Source: [Limnothrix rosea] IAM M-220 (GTDB lineage: Bacteria > Cyanobacteriota > Cyanobacteriia > Cyanobacteriales > MRBY01). From it: 64,000 nt of DNA. Positions 16,261 to 26,610 of the stretch are shown piece after piece. The stretch covers positions 28,060-92,059 of the forward strand of contig NZ_MRBY01000010.1 in the NCBI RefSeq assembly GCF_001904615.1. The letters are read 5' to 3'. Under the pieces are notes generated by a model. The model worked only from the letters and a program-made list of their open reading frames with translations. It was not told the DNA's origin and did no database searches. Each line of letters begins with the position of its first letter. Within the stretch, counting starts at the first letter, position 1. Both the position numbers and the translations under genes were made by a program.

Positions 16261-19011
16261 TTATAAACCATTGCCAATCAAGATAAATGGTGACCAGTAG
16301 TAAGGATGGGAGGTATTCGGAATGCTATCGTCAATCTCTAGCTCGCCCCGAATCATGGCAATTTGGGCTTGGCGTAGGGCTTCAGATTTACTGCTCCCGG
16401 ATAGTAAACGGCTATAAAAATCATTCATCAAAGCTTGCGTCCCGCCGTCAGACACTGACCACAGTGAGGCGATCGCCGCCTTTGCCCCAGCATCCTGCAT
16501 GAGATAACCAAATCCTAGAATTTCTTCGCCATTACCCATTTCACCACCAACAGCGGTTTGGCAGGCACTCAGCACGATTAGTTCAACATTAGTCAAAAAC
16601 CAAGAGTTCTGAACTTCTTCGAGGGTGATGCGATCGCCGTTGCCCATCAAAATAAACGAATCCTTTGGCTCGCCGGGCACAAAAGCCGCGTGGGTTGCAA
16701 AATGCACAATATTAAAATTGTCCATCAGTGGCACAGTGTCGGCAGCGTTAAAATTTGAATCAAATAATGTGGTGGTATTAGGAATTGTCGAGGCAATATT
16801 ATTGACTTCGACACCCGCGAAGGGTAAGCCAGCAAAGGAAAAATCCCGCTGTCCCGCCTGAAACTTATATTCACCTTGGGTGAAGGCTCCCGCCAAAATA
16901 TTGAGAATATTAGGGGGTTGGCTCGTAAAGTCAGTCAAGCTTGCCGCCGTAATATTATTTACCCGAAAGCGCTCTACCAACCAGCGATCGCCATCATTGA
17001 GCGCGACTAGAGGCACGTAACGCAATTGATCATCCGGTGCATAGATAATGGTGGTTGCGCCTGTTGCCTGCAAATCCCCTTCGATCGGTGCAATCAGCCA
17101 GTCATAAAGTTGACGAGCGGGCTCGATAACGGTATTGCGACGGGTAGATGTTAAGCCTTGGCGCATAGATTCAATGGTCGAATTAAGTTCTTCCCGCGAG
17201 ACATCAACGGTACGACGCACAGGCGGGGCGAAAGGGCTTGCGACAATAAGTTCCAGACGATCTTCAAGGACGAGGGGATATAAAATCACCGAGCGTTCAT
17301 CAAGGCTGCGTAAATTATCGGCGATATGTCGCAACGTATTGAGACCTAAATTTTGTTCGCGGGCTGTGGCACTGACATCCTGTAAGGCGGCTCGTACCTC
17401 TGGGCTGCGACTGAAGGCGCTAAATTCACGGGTTAAATCCTGTTGTAATGTGGTGATTTCAGTAATGCGTTGTAATTGTGCTGGAGTCAGTTCGACTTGG
17501 GGAATACGGCGCAATGCTAAAAGTTCTTTACCGAGGGCGATCGCCTGATCTTTGAGAGGCTGATAAACTGCCAAAACTTTTTCTTCGGCGGGTAATGTTG
17601 TCACAGCTTCGACGGTTGTTGCATTCGCTTCGACGCGTCCACCCCTGAGATATTCATCAACTTCCTGCACTTTTAATAAATCAACCGCTTGCTGGGCTTC
17701 CGCTGGGCGATCGCCACTCAACAGTAAATCTCCCAAGCGCCGATAAACAGGCGAAAAAACCTTTGATGGCGTTGAAGCGTCCCCCAAAATTTCTGACAAC
17801 TCCGCACGCCGCGCCTCAAAGACTTGCACCGCTTGCTTATAAAACAAAATGGCTAATTCCTTATTGCCCAAAACATTTTGAGTTGCGCCCATCTCCGCCA
17901 AAACCTCGGCTTCTAGCCCGCGCAAACCCATTTGGTTGTAAAGCACTGCCGCCTGCTGGAGAAAATCAAAGGATTCGGCATAATTACCGCGCTGCTGTTG
18001 ACCAATACTGAGATTCCGCAGAATAGAGCCTTGTTCTGTCAAATCTCCAACTTGCTGTGCCAAGCCAAGGGCTTTTGTATAAAGTTCCACCGCCGTTGTG
18101 TGATTGCCGACCTGTAGCTCTAACGAACCGAGGCGATTTAGGAGTTGTCCCCGCTGACGCAGAAAATTAGCCGTATTTTGCGTAGCTTCAAGGGCTTCTT
18201 GGTAGGACTGTTTTGCTTGGGGGTATTCCCGCTGACGTTTCTGCAAATCACCGAGAGACAAAAGTATTTCACCAATCGCGGCTTTATTGTCAGCAGAACG
18301 AGCCAGTTGCAAAGCTGAACGATAATTTTTAACCGCTTCTAAAAAATTGCGTTGCTGTTGGGCAAGATCGGCAATATTTTGGCGTGCTAGGATTTCACCT
18401 TCTGGATCATTTAAAGCCTGAAACGTACTCAGAGCATCGTTATAAAAACCTTGGGCTTGAGCTGTATTCACCACAGCTTGCTCCACTTGACCGAGGTAGA
18501 TGTTGCTGTAGGCAATGACACGTTGTTTTTCAGGATTCGTATCGGCTAAAGACTCAAGTTCGGCGATCGCCTGTCGATAGGTTGCGCGAGCATTACTGGT
18601 TCCACCACTGGCAAATTGAATTTGACCGATTAAGTTTAGACTTTGGGCAATTTGGAGGCGATCGCCACTTTTTTCGGATAATTCTAAAGATCGTTGCGCG
18701 TAACTGAGAGCCGGGTGTTCCTCTCCGATAATGGGAATAATCTCCCGAAAAATATCTTTAGCTGTGTTGCGAACTAAAGTTGCCACTTCTACATAAGTTT
18801 GCTGTGCTAAGTCCGTTTGCCCCTGCTGAGAATAAGACTGCGCTTGACTTTCCAGAGCTTGAACTTGTTGTTGGAAAGAACTAATGGACTCCGCCTGAGC
18901 TACCAGAATCACAGTTTGCCGGAGCGGGATATCGACCATACCAAAAGTTGAGCCTAGATAAAAAGAGGCAACTATCCACCGTTTCCACAACTTAGTATTA
19001 GCCACCATCAA
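16261..19011 (-). CDS. Exported TPR-CHAT protein
   Basis: 916 residues. An N-terminal hydrophobic segment (IVASFYLGSTFGMV) suggests export or anchoring. Residues ~50-400 are tetratricopeptide repeats (AQSLNLIGQIQ, GEILLSLGDLQKRQREYPQA, GSILRNLSIGQQQRGNYAES). The C-terminal third is a CHAT caspase-like domain with the catalytic His in HFATHAAF (~770) and Cys in LSACQTAVGGE (~815), then GFGYLMQDAGAKAAIASLW. CHAT proteins are common in filamentous and colonial cyanobacteria. Some in other bacteria are proteases in defence; here the domain with an export signal suggests an envelope role, which is inferred. Confidence 0.88.
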   Translation of the reverse strand: MMVANTKLWKRWIVASFYLGSTFGMVDIPLRQTVILVAQAESISSFQQQVQALESQAQSYSQQGQTDLAQQTYVEVATLVRNTAKDIFREIIPIIGEEHPALSYAQRSLELSEKSGDRLQIAQSLNLIGQIQFASGGTSNARATYRQAIAELESLADTNPEKQRVIAYSNIYLGQVEQAVVNTAQAQGFYNDALSTFQALNDPEGEILARQNIADLAQQQRNFLEAVKNYRSALQLARSADNKAAIGEILLSLGDLQKRQREYPQAKQSYQEALEATQNTANFLRQRGQLLNRLGSLELQVGNHTTAVELYTKALGLAQQVGDLTEQGSILRNLSIGQQQRGNYAESFDFLQQAAVLYNQMGLRGLEAEVLAEMGATQNVLGNKELAILFYKQAVQVFEARRAELSEILGDASTPSKVFSPVYRRLGDLLLSGDRPAEAQQAVDLLKVQEVDEYLRGGRVEANATTVEAVTTLPAEEKVLAVYQPLKDQAIALGKELLALRRIPQVELTPAQLQRITEITTLQQDLTREFSAFSRSPEVRAALQDVSATAREQNLGLNTLRHIADNLRSLDERSVILYPLVLEDRLELIVASPFAPPVRRTVDVSREELNSTIESMRQGLTSTRRNTVIEPARQLYDWLIAPIEGDLQATGATTIIYAPDDQLRYVPLVALNDGDRWLVERFRVNNITAASLTDFTSQPPNILNILAGAFTQGEYKFQAGQRDFSFAGLPFAGVEVNNIASTIPNTTTLFDSNFNAADTVPLMDNFNIVHFATHAAFVPGEPKDSFILMGNGDRITLEEVQNSWFLTNVELIVLSACQTAVGGEMGNGEEILGFGYLMQDAGAKAAIASLWSVSDGGTQALMNDFYSRLLSGSSKSEALRQAQIAMIRGELEIDDSIPNTSHPYYWSPFILIGNGL

Positions 19012-19236
19012 CCCGGCTCCTATCTATTTAATATTAGAGATCCTTATTACTTTAGTTGTAACTATCAATCAGATTGTTTCCATCACTTTTCGCGTAAATC
19101 TTTAGATGCTTTATCGAGCAAGACTTTCATTCTCTGTATCTTGTCATCGATGCAAACTATAATTTCCCTGCCACCGAGCAACAGAACTAACAGCACAATA
19201 AACCATCAACTTTTTTAATTTAAGACACAAATAAAC

Positions 19237-19267
19237 AAAAAAGCGCAACCACATTGCGCGGTTACGC
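19237..19267 (-). terminator. Intrinsic terminator of the pilin gene
   Basis: On the minus strand, arms 19267-19260 and 19250-19243 pair over 8 bp (one G-U), with a 9-base loop and a six-U tail. It is the only feature I see in the 340 bases between the CHAT gene and the pilin gene. Confidence 0.75.
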
Positions 19268-19351
19268 CTCTCTTTAAATTGTGTTGAGCTTAGATTCTCT
19301 CAACAAAAATACTCTTTTAAGAAAATCTCTAGCTAGGTGAATAGTTCTAAG

Positions 19352-20077
19352 TTACTGACCAACGTTCTGAGCATTGCGACCAACATTAGCTTCCTCATCC
19401 GCTGCAACATCTCCTCGACAACTGACGTCAACATCAGGACCATCTAAATCTTCGATTTCAGCATGCAGAAAATCAAAGCCATTTGTACCATCTGAATTAG
19501 CAATACTTAGATCTTCTTCTTCACAAAGAACCGCGATAGTTGTAGCTTCATTAGTACCATCACCGGGGACTAGCAGTGCAAGACCCATATAGTCGCGAAC
19601 AGCCTCTTGGTTCGAAGCGATTGCAAATGCAGTGGAGTAACTGGTATAACCATCAAATCCATTTCTGTCAGCCTTATTTCCTTCTGCGTAGGTAGTGCCA
19701 CCTGTTTCTACACCACCACCAGCGGTAAATCCAAGAGAATCATCAACATTGGCAGCAGTATAGCTATTGGTAAGATTAGAGTTACCGTAAGAATAGTTTT
19801 CAGTCGCAAGTTGTAGACCGAGACCGAGACCAAAGATATTCTCAGAGAAAAGTTGCTTCTCTAGGTAGTAGGCTTGCTGACCACGGTTGATCGCACCGAG
19901 GGCTTGCTTTGCTTCAGATTGACGCGCTTTGTTTGCTTGGTTCAAGAACGCAGGCAGGGCAATAGCGGACAAAATACCGATAATGATGATTACAACGAGA
20001 AGTTCGATGAGGGTAAAACCTTTTGCAGACTTCTTAGCGTTTAGCTGCTGAAGGAGTTGATAGTAGAAATTTTTCAT
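19352..20077 (-). CDS. pilA: Type IV pilin-like prepilin
   Basis: 241 residues. The prepilin peptidase site is KG|FTLIELLVV, with cleavage after Gly20 and the conserved Glu at +5. A 20-residue hydrophobic helix follows, then NKARQSEAKQALGAINRGQQ, the conserved alpha-1C region of cyanobacterial pilins. The globular part is Asp/Glu/Asn-rich with few Cys (a pair near the end may form the D-loop disulfide). GGAG lies eight bases before the ATG. It is longer than Synechocystis PilA1 (~170 residues). Major and minor pilin are not distinguishable here. Confidence 0.9.
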   Translation of the reverse strand: MKNFYYQLLQQLNAKKSAKGFTLIELLVVIIIIGILSAIALPAFLNQANKARQSEAKQALGAINRGQQAYYLEKQLFSENIFGLGLGLQLATENYSYGNSNLTNSYTAANVDDSLGFTAGGGVETGGTTYAEGNKADRNGFDGYTSYSTAFAIASNQEAVRDYMGLALLVPGDGTNEATTIAVLCEEEDLSIANSDGTNGFDFLHAEIEDLDGPDVDVSCRGDVAADEEANVGRNAQNVGQ

Positions 20078-20305
20078 TGGGGGTTCTCCGTCGGAGTGAG
20101 TAGAATTTTCTATCCGTTAGACCTAAGTTACCCAAGCTCACAAAATACACATCACTTTTTTTAAAAAAATTTTTGCCCCTAACCAAATCTCTTGTGTCAG
20201 CATTTACTGATAGCTCCGCAAGTCTTGCAATATCAAGCTTTTTCCACGACAACAGCACGTTATAATCTGCCTTGATTCACGTTCAATAGAGTGGTGGTTA
20301 AAATT

Positions 20306-21505
20306 ATGGGTCGCGCTGACAAAGTTGTCTTAGCCTATTCTGGCGGTGTTGATACATCTGTCTGTATTCCTTACATGATGGAGGAATGGGGGGTTAAAGA
20401 AATTATTACCCTCGCGGCAGATTTGGGTCAGGGTGAAGAGCTTGGTCCGGTAAAACAAAAGGCTCTTGATTCTGGTGCTTCTGTTTCTCTTGTGGAAGAT
20501 GGTCGAGAGGAATTCATTACGGATTATGCTTTTCCGGCGATTAAAGCCAATGCTCTCTACGAAAATCGCTATCCCCTAGCAACGGCTTTAGCGCGCCCTC
20601 TGATTGCAAAAATGTTGGTGCGGGCTGCGGACAAGTATGGTGCCGATGCGGTTGCCCACGGTTGCACGGCAAAGGGTAATGACCAAGTTCGTTTTGATTT
20701 GGGAATCTTGGCGCAAAACCCTGATATTAAAGTGATGGCTCCGGCGCGGGAATGGGGCATGAGCCGCGAAGAAACGATCGCCTATGGTGAGCGATTTGGC
20801 ATTCCTTCCCCTGTGAAAAAGTCTTCTCCTTATAGTATTGATAAAAATTTGCTCGGTCGCAGTATCGAAGCGGGTCCTCTCGAAGATCCGATGTGCGAAC
20901 CTCCGGAAGAGATTTTTGAGATGGTAAAGGCCATTTCTGACACACCCGATGAGCCTGAGTACCTTGAAATTGGCTTTGAAAAAGGTATTCCCACAACCGT
21001 TAATGGTGAAGCCCTCGCACCAATTGAACTTATCGAAACCCTGAATAAGATTGTCGGTGGCCATGGCGTTGGTCGCGTAGACATGATCGAAAACCGTGTT
21101 GTCGGCATCAAATCCCGCGAAATTTATGAATCTCCCGCCATGGAAGTGCTGATCAAAGCCCACCGTGATCTCGAAAGTTTGACACTGACTGCGGATGTCA
21201 CCCAATACAAACGCGGTATGGAAGAGACTTATACTCACATGATTTATCGTGGTTTGTGGTTCTCTCCTCTCAAGCAAGCTCTAGATGCATTTATCGAGCA
21301 AACTCAAGAACGTGTTTCCGGTGTCATTCGCATCAAACTCTTTAAAGGCAACGCAACGATTGTGGGTCGCCGCTCCGAAAAGTCTATTTATACTCCTGAC
21401 CTTGCAACCTATGGCGCAGATGATAAATTTGACCACAAGGCAGCGGAAGGCTTCATTTATATTTGGGGTCTACCGACTCGCGTTTGGGCACAGGCCAATA
21501 AGTAA
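20306..21505 (+). CDS. argG: Argininosuccinate synthase
   Basis: About 399 residues; ligates citrulline and aspartate using ATP in arginine synthesis. The N-terminal ATP loop is [13 protein letters not shown]. Other conserved blocks are [14 protein letters not shown] and [22 protein letters not shown]. The ATG at 20306 (MGRADKVV) matches the family start; an in-frame GTG at 20291 would add five residues and is less likely. Single gene with a clear terminator. Confidence 0.96.
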   Translation: MGRADKVVLAYSGGVDTSVCIPYMMEEWGVKEIITLAADLGQGEELGPVKQKALDSGASVSLVEDGREEFITDYAFPAIKANALYENRYPLATALARPLIAKMLVRAADKYGADAVAHGCTAKGNDQVRFDLGILAQNPDIKVMAPAREWGMSREETIAYGERFGIPSPVKKSSPYSIDKNLLGRSIEAGPLEDPMCEPPEEIFEMVKAISDTPDEPEYLEIGFEKGIPTTVNGEALAPIELIETLNKIVGGHGVGRVDMIENRVVGIKSREIYESPAMEVLIKAHRDLESLTLTADVTQYKRGMEETYTHMIYRGLWFSPLKQALDAFIEQTQERVSGVIRIKLFKGNATIVGRRSEKSIYTPDLATYGADDKFDHKAAEGFIYIWGLPTRVWAQANK

Positions 21506-21554
21506 TGTCTCGTTAACCACGACGCTTTTAACCAAATAATATTTTAGATTTTGT

Positions 21555-21591
21555 GCTCTAACTTTCCCATAGAAGGTTAGGGCTTTTTTTT
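21555..21591 (+). terminator. Intrinsic terminator of argG
   Basis: Arms 21555-21565 and 21573-21583 pair over 11 bp (three G-U) with a 7-base loop, followed by eight Ts. Confidence 0.9.
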
Positions 21592-21709
21592 GTGCTGGAA
21601 ATCTTGTGTGGCGATCGCCTTCTGTTTATCCTGATTAGCGCGTGGAAAACTTGCTCTCTACATCAAGTTCATTTAGAAGAATATTAATCATCTACAGGCA
21701 ATACACATC

Positions 21710-24079
21710 CTAGATTTTTTCCATGGGAGCAACACGGGGGTCGATAATCTTTTTGCCAAGGTTGGGAAATAAAATCGCGAGATTAACTTTCTTGCCATCA
21801 CCGAAAATGTGGGTAACTTCCCCTTCCCCAAAGGTATTGTGATTGACGCGATCGCCCACTTCCCATTTTTGCTGGAGGATTTGGGCACGGGCAGTTTGGC
21901 GTTCACGGCGTTTGGTTGAGCGTTGTCTTTGGCTAATAGATGGCTTTTTCGGTTCTTGGCTGGGGGCTTCTTTTTGAAGCGATCGCACATTGGTCACAAC
22001 CAAATCTTTCGGGAGTTCAGCCAAAAATTGTGATGCGACAGCAGGTTCGCGGTAACCCCACATATATCGCTCGCGGGTATAGCTCAGAAAAAGTTGCTCC
22101 TGGGCACGGGTTACACCGACATAACAAAGACGACGTTCTTCTTCTAATGCCACCGGATCGCTGATAGAACGTTGGTGCGGAAATAAACCCTGTTCGAGTC
22201 CAACTAAAAAGACCACAGGAAACTCCAAACCTTTTGCAGAATGGAGTGTCATCAATGAAACTTGTTGCGCTTCATCATCGAGATTATCTAGATCAGAAGC
22301 CAACGATGCATTCTCTAGAAATCCCCCCAAACTAGCATCTTCATTTTCATCAGCAAACTGCAACATTGCGTTATACAGCTCCGAGATGTTTTCTACGCGG
22401 TTATCGGCTTCTTCTGTCCCCTGCATTTTTAAGGTGTCAATGTAGCCGGAATGTTCCATGACATGGTCGAGAATATCTGCGCCACGCATATCGTTGATTT
22501 TTTCCTGCATTTCCCGAATCAAGCTCGCAAATTGATTGATTTTTTTTGCGGCTCGGCCACCGATAGTGGCAACAGACGTTTCATCATTCAGGATTTCCCA
22601 CAACGGACAACCTAATTCCTGTGCTGCATGGTTCAATCGATCTACTGTCGTTTTACCAATACCACGCTTTGGTGTATTAATCACCCGCATCAAACTGACT
22701 GAATCTGCTGGGTTGGCGATCGCCTTCAAATAAGCCAGAGCATCCTTAATTTCTTTGCGGTCATAGAACTTAAACCCACCCACCACCTGATAGGGAATAT
22801 TATTGCGAATCAGAAGATCCTCAAAGGGGCGGGATTGAGCATTAGTACGATAAAGAATCGCAAAATCCCCCCAATCCAACTCCGGATTATGGCGGCGCAG
22901 ACCCTGCATTTGCCCCAACACAAAGCGCGCCTCATCATTTTCGTTATCAGCCTTGTGGCAATAGATTTCTTCCCCAGCTCCCCGCGTTGCCTTAAGCACC
23001 TTATCAATGCGTTGACTATTTTGTTCGATCAGTGCGTTGGCAGCCTTGAGAATATTTTCCCGGGAGCGATAATTTTCCTCTAGCTTCACCATTGTCCGCG
23101 TATCTTCATCCGGTAAACCATCGCCAAAATTCTCTTGGAATTCCAACAAAATCGTATAGTCTGCCATCCGAAATGAATAGATCGATTGGTCAGCGTCTCC
23201 CACTGCAAACAGTGATCGATTTTTCCAAGTCCACGCCGCTCGATTAGTTTCATTATTAGTGCTCAGCATCCGGATCAAATCGTACTGAATGCGGTTCGTA
23301 TCCTGATATTCATCCACCAAAATATGGTGAAATTGACTGTGCCAATACCCAAGAATTGATTCATTTTGCTGAAACAAACGCACCGGAATCAAAATTAGAT
23401 CATCAAAATCCAACGCATTATTTGCCGCTAAAGAATTTTGGTAAGCTTCATATACTTCCGCCACAATTTTTGCTTTGTAGCCGCCCCCTTCCGAACGCAT
23501 GTAATCATTGGGTGATAGACCTAAATTTTTAGCATTACTAATCTGATAGCGGATATTGCGGGGATTAAATTTTTTATCGTCTAAATTGAGCTGTTGGGTA
23601 ACAATTTTTTTGATGAGGGTTTGCACATCGCTGTCATCAAAGATCGTAAAATTTCGTTGCCACGTTCTGCCCTTTTCATCTTGGTATTTATTAATATCAA
23701 ACCGTAAAATTCGGCAGCACAAACTATGGAATGTGCCAATCCAAAGATGCTTTGTGACTTGTTTATAGACCTGAGACCGTAGCTTTTTTTGTTCAAACTC
23801 AGGTAACGCAGTAAAGGGTTTGTTGTGGTGGAGTTCTGCTAATTGTTGGGCGTAGAGGAGTTCTACCCGCTCTTTCATTTCGCGGGCGGCTTTATTGGTA
23901 AAGGTCACCGCCAGAATATTTTCCGGGTCAACGCGGTGTTGCCGGATGAGATTAGCGATACGAAAAGTCAGGGCACGGGTTTTACCGGAGCCTGCTCCTG
24001 CCACCACCAACAATGGGCCACAAAAATGCTCCACAGCACGACGTTGGGAAGGATTTAGCGTAGCGAGCAGGTCAGACAT
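21710..24079 (-). CDS. pcrA: ATP-dependent DNA helicase PcrA/UvrD
   Basis: A 789-residue superfamily 1A 3'-5' helicase for excision repair and clearing of recombination intermediates. Walker A VAGAGSGKT is at ~26-34. Others are TFTNKAAREMKERV (Ia), VDEYQDTNRIQ (II), GDADQSIYSFRMAD (III), VSLMTLHSAKGLEFPVVFLV (V) and YVGVTRAQEQLFLSY (VI). The C terminus has the WEVGDRVNHNTFGEGEVTHI tudor-like RNA polymerase-binding segment seen in PcrA. ATG start. Confidence 0.95.
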   Translation of the reverse strand: MSDLLATLNPSQRRAVEHFCGPLLVVAGAGSGKTRALTFRIANLIRQHRVDPENILAVTFTNKAAREMKERVELLYAQQLAELHHNKPFTALPEFEQKKLRSQVYKQVTKHLWIGTFHSLCCRILRFDINKYQDEKGRTWQRNFTIFDDSDVQTLIKKIVTQQLNLDDKKFNPRNIRYQISNAKNLGLSPNDYMRSEGGGYKAKIVAEVYEAYQNSLAANNALDFDDLILIPVRLFQQNESILGYWHSQFHHILVDEYQDTNRIQYDLIRMLSTNNETNRAAWTWKNRSLFAVGDADQSIYSFRMADYTILLEFQENFGDGLPDEDTRTMVKLEENYRSRENILKAANALIEQNSQRIDKVLKATRGAGEEIYCHKADNENDEARFVLGQMQGLRRHNPELDWGDFAILYRTNAQSRPFEDLLIRNNIPYQVVGGFKFYDRKEIKDALAYLKAIANPADSVSLMRVINTPKRGIGKTTVDRLNHAAQELGCPLWEILNDETSVATIGGRAAKKINQFASLIREMQEKINDMRGADILDHVMEHSGYIDTLKMQGTEEADNRVENISELYNAMLQFADENEDASLGGFLENASLASDLDNLDDEAQQVSLMTLHSAKGLEFPVVFLVGLEQGLFPHQRSISDPVALEEERRLCYVGVTRAQEQLFLSYTRERYMWGYREPAVASQFLAELPKDLVVTNVRSLQKEAPSQEPKKPSISQRQRSTKRRERQTARAQILQQKWEVGDRVNHNTFGEGEVTHIFGDGKKVNLAILFPNLGKKIIDPRVAPMEKI

Positions 24080-24140
24080 GAACAGCCGTTGGATAGAAAA
24101 TTAAGGACTCCCCATTGTAGAACATTGGCTCTCGCTAAAT

Positions 24141-24569
24141 TTAGTCTGAGTCCAGTTCGGCGATCGCCCCACGGTACATTTTTTGGATAGATTTGAGCAC
24201 TTGCTGTAAGGGAGACTTGCCGTTTTTCACTTCTGGTTCCAAAGCTTGGATTTTATGGAGGAGCTTTGCCTCTTCCGTATCAATGACGCTATCGCTATAA
24301 ACAAGTTTGCTCACGGCATCAATGAGTTCTTGATATTCTGCTTCGGTTGCTTGATCACCGACATATTCCTCAACGAGGCGATAACATTCGTCAGGTTTTG
24401 TTTGAACTGCTTCGGACAGTAAAGCCCGAATTTCCGGGTCTTCACCCAACTGGTGTTGCTCGGCCATTTTATGGAGATATTGCCGTTCTTCCTGCTGAAT
24501 TTCGCCATCGATCCATGCAGCACTACAAAGAATTTTAAAAAGTTGTTTATTCTTATCGAGGGTTTTCAT
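24141..24569 (-). CDS. TerB-like (tellurite resistance TerB fold) protein
   Basis: 142 residues, all helical. A TerB-family pattern is visible: AAWIDGEIQQEERQYLHKMA near the N terminus and the paired SDSVIDTEEAKLLHKI near the C terminus, both of D-G-x-I/V-x-x-x-E type acidic loops that may bind metal. Role in cyanobacteria is undefined, and resistance to tellurite is not implied. ATG start; the gene follows pcrA upstream with its own 60-base gap. Confidence 0.75.
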   Translation of the reverse strand: MKTLDKNKQLFKILCSAAWIDGEIQQEERQYLHKMAEQHQLGEDPEIRALLSEAVQTKPDECYRLVEEYVGDQATEAEYQELIDAVSKLVYSDSVIDTEEAKLLHKIQALEPEVKNGKSPLQQVLKSIQKMYRGAIAELDSD

Positions 24570-24636
24570 TGTTGGTTTCGGGGGTGATATTTACAAGTCA
24601 AGAAATCGGCAACCCCGGCGATCGCCCTAAGGTGAT

Positions 24637-24768
24637 ATGAGCTTAAAAACACCTCTGGCAGTATGGATCGTTGTCATGTTCTTGATTATTTCTAGGCTAA
24701 ACCTGCTTTCTATGGAGTGGGAGTTTCTGTTGGATATCTTTGAATATCTTAAGAAAAGGGCTCTTTAA
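24637..24768 (+). CDS. Candidate small membrane protein, 43 residues
   Basis: ATG at 24637 behind AAGGTGAT, ending at TAA 24766-24768. It encodes MSLKTPLAVWIVVMFLIISR, one hydrophobic span, then an amphipathic tail EWEFLLDIFEYLKKRAL. It lies in the 460-base gap before the DUF3747 gene; the rest of that gap shows only AT-rich sequence and no other feature. No family is recognised; it could be a chance frame. Confidence 0.35.
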   Translation: MSLKTPLAVWIVVMFLIISRLNLLSMEWEFLLDIFEYLKKRAL

Positions 24769-25031
24769 TGGGACGGTCTAAAAAAGAAGGATCAAATCTA
24801 CCCATTACCTGAGCAACTTTTTTTAAGGGAAACATAAATTATTTACAGGAACAATTTTGATTTACTAATTAGGAGTAACTAAAAAAATAGTCTTTTAATT
24901 TCTGTCAAAATCCATCTTTTTTACGGTGATTTTTCGTTAAGGATGCTAAGATTTCGGGCAAATAGGCAACTATTTCTCGTTTCAATTGTCTGAAACAAAG
25001 GTAGAAAACTGTATCTGACTGAAACAGAACT

Positions 25032-26117
25032 ATGAAAATTCGATTCCCTTTGTCTTTACTGTTGGCAAGCGCGACAATGTACTTCGGTTTGTGGGGCAAC
25101 TCACGCGCTGATGCCAGTTTATTCGGAGCTAACCCAATTCATGAGTCTGGAGCTGTAGCGATCGCCGTGCCCATTAATGACGGGGAGTCGTACAATCTGG
25201 TAATCCTAGAGCAGCTTAACCAACAACGGCAATGTTGGCGTGAACAGGGTGATAGTCCAACGGTTATTGACCCGTTATTACTCAATTTTGATTTCACTGG
25301 TATTTGCGGACGCAGCACAGATTCTAATGGCTATTCTGTCCGCCTAGGGGGCGAGGATATGGGGTGGCGATATGATTTGCGCCTTGTGTTTGAACAGAGT
25401 GAATTGAAATTAAAAGCGTTTAATACGGACAACCCGTGGCGATCGCCCATTGAAGTGGGAAGTACTAAAGGCCTAGGGTCAGGAATGCTAAAAATTCATC
25501 TCAACGAAGGCTGGACATTAGGGAAACGAACCTATGAAGGCAAAGAACTAGGACATATTTATATGGTCAATGGGCGCTCTGTGAATCAACTCATTGCAAA
25601 TGTACCCAGTCGTAGTTCATTTTCTAGTTCTAGACCAACGACAACTGCAGCTAGTCAACAGGTCGAAGTTGCCTCAACCACCAAGGCGATTCAGATTTTT
25701 GTGCCACCATCACAACCTACGGCGATCGCCGTACCCGATGCCCCGACAGCTCAGCGAAGTAATTTATCTCTTAATACCAACGGCTTAGCACCACTACCCG
25801 TTCCCAACAGCGCTATCCCCACCCGTAACTCTGACTCATCTGGCTATGTGCGATTAAACTCTGTCACTATCCAGCCCCCGCCGCCACCCATTTCTTTAGC
25901 ACAGTCTCTCGGACTGAAATACAAAGTAGTCGTTAATGCAACATCTAATTGGCAAAAAGAAAATCTTAAAAAAGTTGTGCCCGATGCGTTTCACACTTGG
26001 GTCGGCGATCGCCGTCTAATGCAAGCCGGAGCCTTTGCTGACGAAGTCGAAGCCCGTGAACTCCAAGAACGCTTACGAGAAGCGGGCTTTAGCTCAGAAA
26101 TTATCTCCATTCACTAG
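25032..26117 (+). CDS. DUF3747 and SPOR domain secreted protein
   Basis: 361 residues. A signal peptide (FPLSLLLASATMYFGLWG) is followed by a DUF3747 domain at ~30-170, with the signature NPIHESGAVAIAVPI, QCWREQGDSPTVIDPLLLNFD, FTGICGRSTDSNGYSVRLGG. A Ser/Pro/Thr-rich linker runs from ~190 to 290. The C-terminal ~70 residues are a SPOR-like domain (YKVVVNATSNWQKENLKKV, ending LMQAGAFADEVEARELQERL). SPOR domains bind denuded peptidoglycan, so a periplasmic cell-wall role is inferred. ATG start. Its 3' end overlaps the convergent gene by 24 bases. Confidence 0.85.
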   Translation: MKIRFPLSLLLASATMYFGLWGNSRADASLFGANPIHESGAVAIAVPINDGESYNLVILEQLNQQRQCWREQGDSPTVIDPLLLNFDFTGICGRSTDSNGYSVRLGGEDMGWRYDLRLVFEQSELKLKAFNTDNPWRSPIEVGSTKGLGSGMLKIHLNEGWTLGKRTYEGKELGHIYMVNGRSVNQLIANVPSRSSFSSSRPTTTAASQQVEVASTTKAIQIFVPPSQPTAIAVPDAPTAQRSNLSLNTNGLAPLPVPNSAIPTRNSDSSGYVRLNSVTIQPPPPPISLAQSLGLKYKVVVNATSNWQKENLKKVVPDAFHTWVGDRRLMQAGAFADEVEARELQERLREAGFSSEIISIH

Positions 26118-26537
26118 ACGATCCACAACCTCAGGCAAATCACGAAAGACCCTAGGAGAAAGCTTTAGGGTTCTAATTTTAGGAACACCGACATCAAGGG
26201 CATAGTACTGGCCTAAACCAAAAATTCCTTGCTTTTTTTCGAAACGACTAATGTCTCCCCAAGGCACAAAAATAGCTGGATATCCTAAACGAAATAAAAC
26301 AAAGGGACTAACATACAAACCCTCTGCATTCACCCCAATATCAATACAGTTGCGATAGCGAACAATGCCAATATAGGCGGTGGTCATCCACGTTGTTTTT
26401 CCTTGAAATTTACGATGATAGCCATATTTTTGGGCAAGTTTATCCCAGCCACTGAATTTAATAAACAGGAATAAATTGATCGCTAAAACAACAATAAAAA
26501 TCCCGACAAAAGATGTCAATGGCAGAAAATCCAACAT
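26094..26537 (-). CDS. Uncharacterised single-pass membrane protein
   Basis: 147 residues. One N-terminal transmembrane helix (VGIFIVVLAINLFLFIKF) precedes a soluble domain with ANQ-like beta strands: TAYIGIVRYRNCIDIGVN, GLYVSPFVLFRLGYPAIFVPW. This looks like a small PH-like domain but is not assigned. The 3' end overlaps the DUF3747 gene tail in convergent orientation. Not recognised otherwise. Confidence 0.65.
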   Translation of the reverse strand: MLDFLPLTSFVGIFIVVLAINLFLFIKFSGWDKLAQKYGYHRKFQGKTTWMTTAYIGIVRYRNCIDIGVNAEGLYVSPFVLFRLGYPAIFVPWGDISRFEKKQGIFGLGQYYALDVGVPKIRTLKLSPRVFRDLPEVVDRLVNGDNF

Positions 26538-26610
26538 ATTTTATCAAAGGGTAATATCAAGGGCGATCGCCACCTAATATCACAACAAAAAACACAAAAT
26601 CAAAATTTTT

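Noticed and set aside
24141-24569. Tellurite-resistance function for the TerB-like protein
   Set aside because: No other ter genes are nearby, and single TerB-fold proteins in cyanobacteria are not tied to tellurite.
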